Positions 24,369-27,519 of a stretch of DNA of 27,519 nt are shown in pieces. This DNA is from a bacterium. GTDB taxonomy: Bacteria > Patescibacteriota > Minisyncoccia > Moranbacterales > UBA2206. Both the position numbers and the translations under genes were made by a program. The notes under the pieces are model-generated. The model did not search any database, had not been told where the DNA came from, and saw only the letters and a program-made list of their open reading frames with translations. The stretch covers positions 1 to 27,519 of the forward strand of contig JAJYBE010000004.1 in NCBI GenBank assembly GCA_021779205.1, given 5' to 3'. Position 1 is the first letter of the stretch; each line of letters starts with the position of its first letter.

Positions 24369-24716
24369 TTAGGCCTTTTTGGTTTTGACAGTTTTCTTTT
24401 TAGGTGCGGTCTTTGGTTTCACTTTCTTATTAGGAACAATCTTGTCTGCAACAGAAACATATCTTCTTTGCACGAGTTTTCCTGTGAAAGAGCGCACTTT
24501 TTTAGTGGAGAATTTTACGAAACCGTTGGCAAGAGCAAATAGCGTGTCGTCTTCGCCTTGTTTCACATTCTTCCCGGGATGCCATTTGGTTCCGCGTTGG
24601 CGAATGATGATTTGTCCGGTTTTGACTTTTTGGTCACCAAAAATTTTGACGCCGAGTCTTTTAGAAATAGAATCTCTTCCAAGTTGGGTAGATCCGCCCG
24701 CTTTTCTATGTGCCAT
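24369..24716 (-). CDS. rpmA: Large-subunit ribosomal protein bL27 with a lysine-rich C-terminal extension
   Basis: The first ~92 residues are a normal bL27: MAHRKAGGSTQLGRDS at the N-terminus, which reaches the peptidyl-transferase centre, then KRLGVKIFGDQ, IIIRQRGTKWHPG and GEDDTLFAL. There is no Firmicutes-type cleaved N-terminal extension. The protein is 115 residues against the usual ~85-90; the added tail (about 93-115) is mostly Lys, Pro and Thr (KKVKPKTAPKKK). bL27 is usually encoded next to bL21 (rplU), but no rplU is present: the region upstream holds only a divergent promoter for the gene at 24785. It appears to be a single-gene unit with its own promoter and terminator. Confidence 0.96.
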   Translation of the reverse strand: MAHRKAGGSTQLGRDSISKRLGVKIFGDQKVKTGQIIIRQRGTKWHPGKNVKQGEDDTLFALANGFVKFSTKKVRSFTGKLVQRRYVSVADKIVPNKKVKPKTAPKKKTVKTKKA

Positions 24717-24752
24717 ATTTATGCTAGGAATTATTTTTTTATAACTCTTAAA

Positions 24753-24781
24753 AGTGTATCAATTTTATGCTATAATGTCAA
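24753..24781 (-). promoter_or_regulatory. rpmA promoter
   Basis: On the minus strand a perfect TTGACA (24781-24776) and TACACT (24758-24753) are separated by 17 bases. Transcription from about 24746 gives a 30-base leader. The -35 box shares a base with the -10 box of the opposing promoter. Confidence 0.6.
24768..24776 (+). promoter_or_regulatory. Extended -10 promoter of the gene at 24785
   Basis: TGC plus a perfect TATAAT (24771-24776) ends 8 bases before the ATG at 24785, predicting a leader of zero to three bases. It overlaps the rpmA -35 box on the other strand, so the two promoters cannot easily be occupied together. Confidence 0.55.
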
Positions 24782-24784
24782 CTG

Positions 24785-25192
24785 ATGAATAAAATCAAGA
24801 ATTTTTTAATTAAATATGAGGTTAAATTTGTTCTTGTTTTTGGTTTTATTTTGGTTGCATTCCTTTCTTTTCAATTTGGCTATATGAAAGGAAAGAAGAA
24901 TGAAACCAAGGCGATTGTGATTGAAAAAACAACGGAGGTGACTAAGACTGAGCCACAAGGAGCTTCGTCGGCCATAACAGGGGCTACTTCACTGGGATTA
25001 CCTCAAAATATCACTGAAGCGAAAAATTTAGCTCCCGCTTGCGCTTATGTTGGCAGTAAAACATCCAATAAAGTGCATTTGCCAACTTGCCGTTATGCCA
25101 AAACAATTAAACCAGAAAATCTAGTGTGCTTTTCAAGTTTGGATGATGCGCTGAAACAGGGGAGATTGGTGGATAAATCTTGTATCAAATAA
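24785..25192 (+). CDS. Small membrane-anchored protein with an Ada-type metal-binding-like C-terminal domain
   Basis: This 135-residue protein has one membrane helix (14-33), a Thr/Glu/Ser-rich linker and a compact C-terminal domain (about 84-135). That domain has the pattern YVGSKTSNKVHLPTCRYAK, then FSSLDDALKQG and a final Cys, resembling the short Ada-like zinc-binding ('sunset') domain, often joined to nucleases or found alone in small bacterial proteins. Possible ligands are Cys86, His98, Cys102, Cys115 and Cys133. The usual GYRPCK ending is changed to RLVDKSC. With an uncleaved anchor the domain should lie outside the membrane. Function is unknown. The next gene, UMP kinase, follows after 26 bases and may share the transcript. 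Confidence 0.75.
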   Translation: MNKIKNFLIKYEVKFVLVFGFILVAFLSFQFGYMKGKKNETKAIVIEKTTEVTKTEPQGASSAITGATSLGLPQNITEAKNLAPACAYVGSKTSNKVHLPTCRYAKTIKPENLVCFSSLDDALKQGRLVDKSCIK

Positions 25193-25218
25193 GGTTAATT
25201 ATTTTTTTTAAATATTTT

Positions 25219-25917
25219 ATGCAAAAAAACAATCTCGTCGTTATTTCTCTTGGTGGGTCGCTTATTGTGCCCGATGAAATTGATTGGCGTTTTGTGAAAA
25301 GTTTCAAGGAAATTATTAAAAGACAAATCGCGAAAGGTCATCGTTTCATTATCATCACCGGCGGAGGGAAGCTGGCAAGAAGATATCAGGAAGCGGCACT
25401 TAGTGTAACGAAAAAATTAACCGATGATGATCGTGATTGGCTCGGTATTCATGCTACCAGAATGAATGCGCATTTTATTCGAACTATTTTTCGAGATAAT
25501 GCCCATCCGCGAATCAATAAAAATCCCAATGATCTTGAGGATTTCTATAACTTTAAAGAAAATATTTTAATTGCGGCCGGTTGGCGTCCCGGTTTTTCAA
25601 CTGATTATGACGCAGTACTTTTGGGAAAATATTTTGGGGTGAAAAAAATCATCAATATGAGCAATATCGATTATGTTTGCGACAAAGATCCGAATAAATT
25701 TTCCGATGCCAAGAAATTAAAAAATATTGCCTGGACGGATTTTCAAAAAATGGTGGGAGACAAATGGGATCCCGGCATGAATGCACCATTTGATCCGATT
25801 GCGTCCAAGCTTGCCGCCGAAGCTAAAATGGAGGTGGTTATTCTTAATGGAAAAAAACTGAAAAATATGGAAAATTGCTTGGAAAATAAAAAATTCAACG
25901 GGACGGTGATTAGTTAA
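25219..25917 (+). CDS. pyrH: UMP kinase, archaeal-type
   Basis: This 232-residue amino-acid-kinase-fold protein phosphorylates UMP to UDP. It shows SLGGSLIVP (from residue 10), ITGGGKLARRY, DWLGIHATRMNA, GWRPGFSTDYDAVLLG, SNIDYVCDKDPNK and, near the end, APFDPIASKLA and NGTVI. The VP after GGS, GGGKLAR, the PGFSTD segment and the FDPxASK segment resemble archaeal UMP kinases more than E. coli-type PyrH. The start is ATG 25219; an upstream in-frame TTG at 25180 would overlap the previous gene. In many bacteria pyrH sits next to frr and tsf; here it does not. It supplies UDP/UTP that PyrG turns into CTP. Confidence 0.9.
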   Translation: MQKNNLVVISLGGSLIVPDEIDWRFVKSFKEIIKRQIAKGHRFIIITGGGKLARRYQEAALSVTKKLTDDDRDWLGIHATRMNAHFIRTIFRDNAHPRINKNPNDLEDFYNFKENILIAAGWRPGFSTDYDAVLLGKYFGVKKIINMSNIDYVCDKDPNKFSDAKKLKNIAWTDFQKMVGDKWDPGMNAPFDPIASKLAAEAKMEVVILNGKKLKNMENCLENKKFNGTVIS

Positions 25918-25937
25918 AGGCTATTTTTTAATTTCAC

Positions 25938-25966
25938 TTGACAACTTTTCAGGATAGACATACTAT
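25938..25966 (+). promoter_or_regulatory. Promoter of the arsR-type metal operon
   Basis: A perfect TTGACA (25938-25943) and TACTAT (25961-25966, 5/6) are separated by 17 bases. The -10 box lies within the left arm of the inverted repeat at 25962-25987, so bound regulator would block polymerase. The predicted start is near 25973. Confidence 0.75.
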
Positions 25967-25987
25967 TCTAATATAAATTAGGATAGT
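25962..25987 (+). promoter_or_regulatory. Probable ArsR-family operator
   Basis: ACTATTCTAAT (25962-25972) and ATTAGGATAGT (25977-25987) form an inverted repeat matching at 10 of 11 positions around a 4-base centre. It covers the -10 box and the predicted transcription start, 7 bases before the regulator's ATG. This size and placement fit the imperfect AT-rich palindromes bound by SmtB/ArsR dimers, so autoregulation is likely. Confidence 0.75.
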
Positions 25988-25994
25988 TTTTGTT

Positions 25995-26303
25995 ATGGAT
26001 TCAAAATGTTATGCTAAAAATTCGGAAAAAGAGCGGAATGTCAAAAAAACATATAATTTTTTGCGTGTCATTTCTGACGCCAATCGCTTGAAAATTCTAT
26101 GTCTTTTGCAAAAAGGCGCCAAGTGTGTTTGTGAGATTGTTCCTATGGTGGGAATTTCCGACAAGCTGGTTTCTCATCATCTCAAAAAAATGAAAAGTAT
26201 CGGATTGCTCACTGAGAAGCGCGAGGGGAATTTTATCCGTTATTCGCTTGATAAAAAAGTTATCAAAGAGTATAAAAAAATTTTTAATCAAATAATTTTT
26301 TAA
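25995..26303 (+). CDS. ArsR/SmtB-family metal-responsive repressor
   Basis: This 102-residue winged-helix protein has the family layout: VISDANRLKILCLLQKG, then CVCEIV (Cys44, Cys46) on the metal-sensing helix as in the ELCVCDL box of ArsR and CadC, then the recognition helix SDKLVSHHLKKMKSIGLLTEKREG and the wing. Cys5 near the N-terminus could complete a thiol site with Cys44 and Cys46, as in CadC; Cys36 is another candidate. Thiol ligands suggest As(III), Sb(III), Cd(II), Pb(II) or Cu(I) rather than a pure Zn/Ni site, but the metal is not proven. It is the first gene of an operon with a mini-thioredoxin, a CDF efflux protein and a probable permease, and its promoter holds a fitting operator. 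Confidence 0.92.
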   Translation: MDSKCYAKNSEKERNVKKTYNFLRVISDANRLKILCLLQKGAKCVCEIVPMVGISDKLVSHHLKKMKSIGLLTEKREGNFIRYSLDKKVIKEYKKIFNQIIF

Positions 26304-26313
26304 AAATAAATCT

Positions 26314-26547
26314 ATGAATATCAAAATTTTGGGTACGGGTTGCCCTAACTGTCAAAAACTGGAAGCTAATGTTAAAAAAGTATTGGAAGAATTAAAACTG
26401 GAAGCTAATGTGGAAAAAATTACCGATATTATGGAAATTATGAGCTATGGCGTCATGGGAACACCGGCGCTGGTTGTTAATGAGGAAGTCATTGTTTCCG
26501 GAAGAATTCCTGATAAGGAAGAATTGGAAAGTATATTTTCTAAATAA
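26314..26547 (+). CDS. Small thioredoxin/glutaredoxin-like dithiol protein (redox-active disulfide protein 2 family)
   Basis: This 77-residue protein is a minimal thioredoxin fold with the redox motif CPNC (Cys10-Cys13) after the first strand and the conserved cis-proline in GTPALVVN. It belongs to the TM0996/MTH895-type family. Such genes often accompany ArsR regulators and DUF318-type permeases, where the dithiol is thought to reduce or hand over metal or metalloid; the exact role is not established. It lies 10 bases after the arsR gene and 8 bases before the CDF gene, so all are almost certainly one transcript. It has no signal peptide and should act in the cytoplasm. Confidence 0.9.
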   Translation: MNIKILGTGCPNCQKLEANVKKVLEELKLEANVEKITDIMEIMSYGVMGTPALVVNEEVIVSGRIPDKEELESIFSK

Positions 26548-26555
26548 AAAAACAA

Positions 26556-27434
26556 ATGAAAAATAAAAATATTTTTGGTGCGATAGTTATCAATATTATT
26601 ATTACCGCCTTTGAAATTGCTGCCGGACTTTTTATTGGCAGTTTAGCTTTGATTTCCGAGGCGCTTCATAATTTTTCCGATGTCGGATCGCTTTCCTTGA
26701 GTTGGTGGGGAGAGAAAATAAAAACCAGAGGCAATACAACGATTAAAACTTACGGCTATAAAAGGGTGGAGATTCTGATCGCGTTTTTTAACTCGTTAGT
26801 GTTAATGTCAGTTGTTGTTTTTATTCTAATTGAAGCGGTGCAGAGATTGTTCCATCCATCGGAAATTGTCGGCGCATCAATGATTTGGACGGCCGTTTTG
26901 GCTTTGGTGGGCAATGGAATTGCGACCTATTTTTTGGAAAAAGACGCTCACAAAAATCTGAACATGAAAAGTGCTTGGCTTCATTCTTTTCAGGATGCTC
27001 TATTTTCTTTGGGAATTGTTGTCGGTGCGATTCTTATTTATTATTTCCACTGGTATATTATCGATCCGATTATTTCCATTACGCTTTCAGTCTATGTGCT
27101 CAAAGAAGTTTATGGATTGATTATGCAAACAATTAATATTTTAATGGAATCGGTTCCGGAAGATATCGATTTTGAAAAAGTTAAAGCGGAATTATTATCA
27201 ATGTCAGGAATAAAAGAAGTAAACGATTTGCATATCTGGCAAACTGACAGTGATACGCGATTTTTGAGCGCACACGTAGAAATTGAAAACTTGGAAAACG
27301 AAAAAAGAACAGAGTTAATTATAAAAATCCAAAAAGAAATGCTTGCTGGTTTCAAAATCAATCACACAACAATTCAAATGATTTCTATCACGGAAGCAGA
27401 AAAAATGAAACTAAATTGTGGGCATTGCAATTAA
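26556..27434 (+). CDS. Cation diffusion facilitator (CzcD/ZitB-like metal efflux protein)
   Basis: This 292-residue protein has about six membrane helices followed by a cytoplasmic ferredoxin-like domain (from about 205). The transport site appears intact: His38-x3-Asp42 on helix 2 (LHNFSD) and His143-x3-Asp147 on helix 5 (LHSFQD), the HD-HD arrangement found in Zn(II)/Cd(II)-type CDF proteins. CDF dimers exchange cytoplasmic metal for protons. The extreme C-terminus is NCGHCN, a CxxC pair not part of the standard CDF core, which might receive metal from the neighbouring CPNC protein; that is speculation. It is the third gene of the ArsR-controlled operon. Confidence 0.93.
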   Translation: MKNKNIFGAIVINIIITAFEIAAGLFIGSLALISEALHNFSDVGSLSLSWWGEKIKTRGNTTIKTYGYKRVEILIAFFNSLVLMSVVVFILIEAVQRLFHPSEIVGASMIWTAVLALVGNGIATYFLEKDAHKNLNMKSAWLHSFQDALFSLGIVVGAILIYYFHWYIIDPIISITLSVYVLKEVYGLIMQTINILMESVPEDIDFEKVKAELLSMSGIKEVNDLHIWQTDSDTRFLSAHVEIENLENEKRTELIIKIQKEMLAGFKINHTTIQMISITEAEKMKLNCGHCN

Positions 27435-27464
27435 TAAATCTAATTTTTTTTAAACGTAAATTAT

Positions 27465-27519
27465 ATGGACATTTTTTATCCCATCCAATTTTTTGCCGAT
27501 TGGCTTACTTATTCAATTT
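27465..27519 (+). CDS. N-terminal fragment of a probable permease, cut by the window edge
   Basis: An ATG 30 bases after the CDF gene opens a frame running off the window after 18 codons (MDIFYPIQFFADWLTYSI). It is hydrophobic and resembles the start of DUF318/ArsP-type permeases, whose genes commonly accompany an ArsR regulator and a redox-active disulfide protein, exactly the neighbours seen here. The fragment alone cannot prove the family; the call rests largely on context. Confidence 0.5.
   Translation, partial: MDIFYPIQFFADWLTYSI

Noticed and set aside
24379..24744. 121-residue plus-strand frame opposite rpmA
   Set aside because: It is a mirror of the bL27 coding sequence with no recognisable domain and no promoter.
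1..27519. UGA recoding (Gly or Trp) as in some CPR or mollicute codes
   Set aside because: The patatin-like gene ends naturally at TGA, and the recognised proteins translate full length with the standard stops.
1..27519. CRISPR array, IS element, prophage, tRNA or rRNA genes
   Set aside because: No regularly spaced repeats, transposase or integrase motifs, terminal repeats or RNA gene signatures were found while reading both strands.

Overview
The window reads as chromosomal DNA of a low-GC bacterium, most plausibly a member of the Candidate Phyla Radiation (Patescibacteria), perhaps Parcubacteria-like. The evidence is indirect: very AT-rich DNA, few Shine-Dalgarno sequences, a ppGpp enzyme without its regulatory C-terminus, an archaeal-type UMP kinase, an NLPY variant in PrmC, and several small membrane-anchored proteins. 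UGA is used as a stop (end of the first complete gene), which argues against the UGA=Gly lineages. A bL9 gene argues against the CPR lineages reported to lack it.

Layout. 1-43 (-): start of a truncated gene. 262-3330 (+): patatin-like lipase, then a Cu(+) P-type ATPase. 3336-8273 (-): rel, topA and dprA, converging on the ATPase gene. 8365-8725 (+): an isolated transcription unit for a 28-residue, 54% lysine protein, with its own promoter, strong ribosome binding site and terminator. 8729-10656 (-): the prfA-prmC translation-termination operon. 10808-14375 (+): a heterodimeric ABC exporter pair. 14478-17034 (+): a small membrane protein, then gamma, delta and alpha subunits of a pyruvate:ferredoxin oxidoreductase with no beta subunit following. 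17110-20406 (+): an LCP-family cell-wall protein, then a glycosyltransferase fused in frame to a membrane-anchored C-terminal-processing protease. 20460-24292 (+): rplI, pyrG and a membrane-anchored clan GH-A-type glycosidase. 24369-24716 (-): rpmA. 24785-25917 (+): a small membrane-anchored metal-binding-type protein and UMP kinase. 25995 to the end (+): a metal-responsive operon of ArsR regulator, dithiol mini-thioredoxin, CDF efflux protein and the start of a probable permease, behind a promoter overlapped by a near-perfect inverted repeat.

Together the genes cover core information processing (topA, prfA, prmC, rplI, rpmA), stringent response (rel), pyrimidine nucleotide supply (pyrG, pyrH), DNA uptake or processing (dprA), envelope building and remodelling (LCP, GT2-S41, glycosidase, lipase), export and metal homeostasis (ABC pair, CopA, ArsR/CDF) and one anaerobic energy enzyme that is incomplete here. 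The most unusual items are the GT2-S41 fusion joined across an A9 tract, the beta-less oxidoreductase operon, and the stand-alone lysine-rich mini-protein. No IS element, CRISPR array, rRNA or tRNA was recognised. No gene-free stretch exceeds 300 bases; the longest (8274-8538) holds promoters, a DnaA-box-like 9-mer and an A-rich leader.
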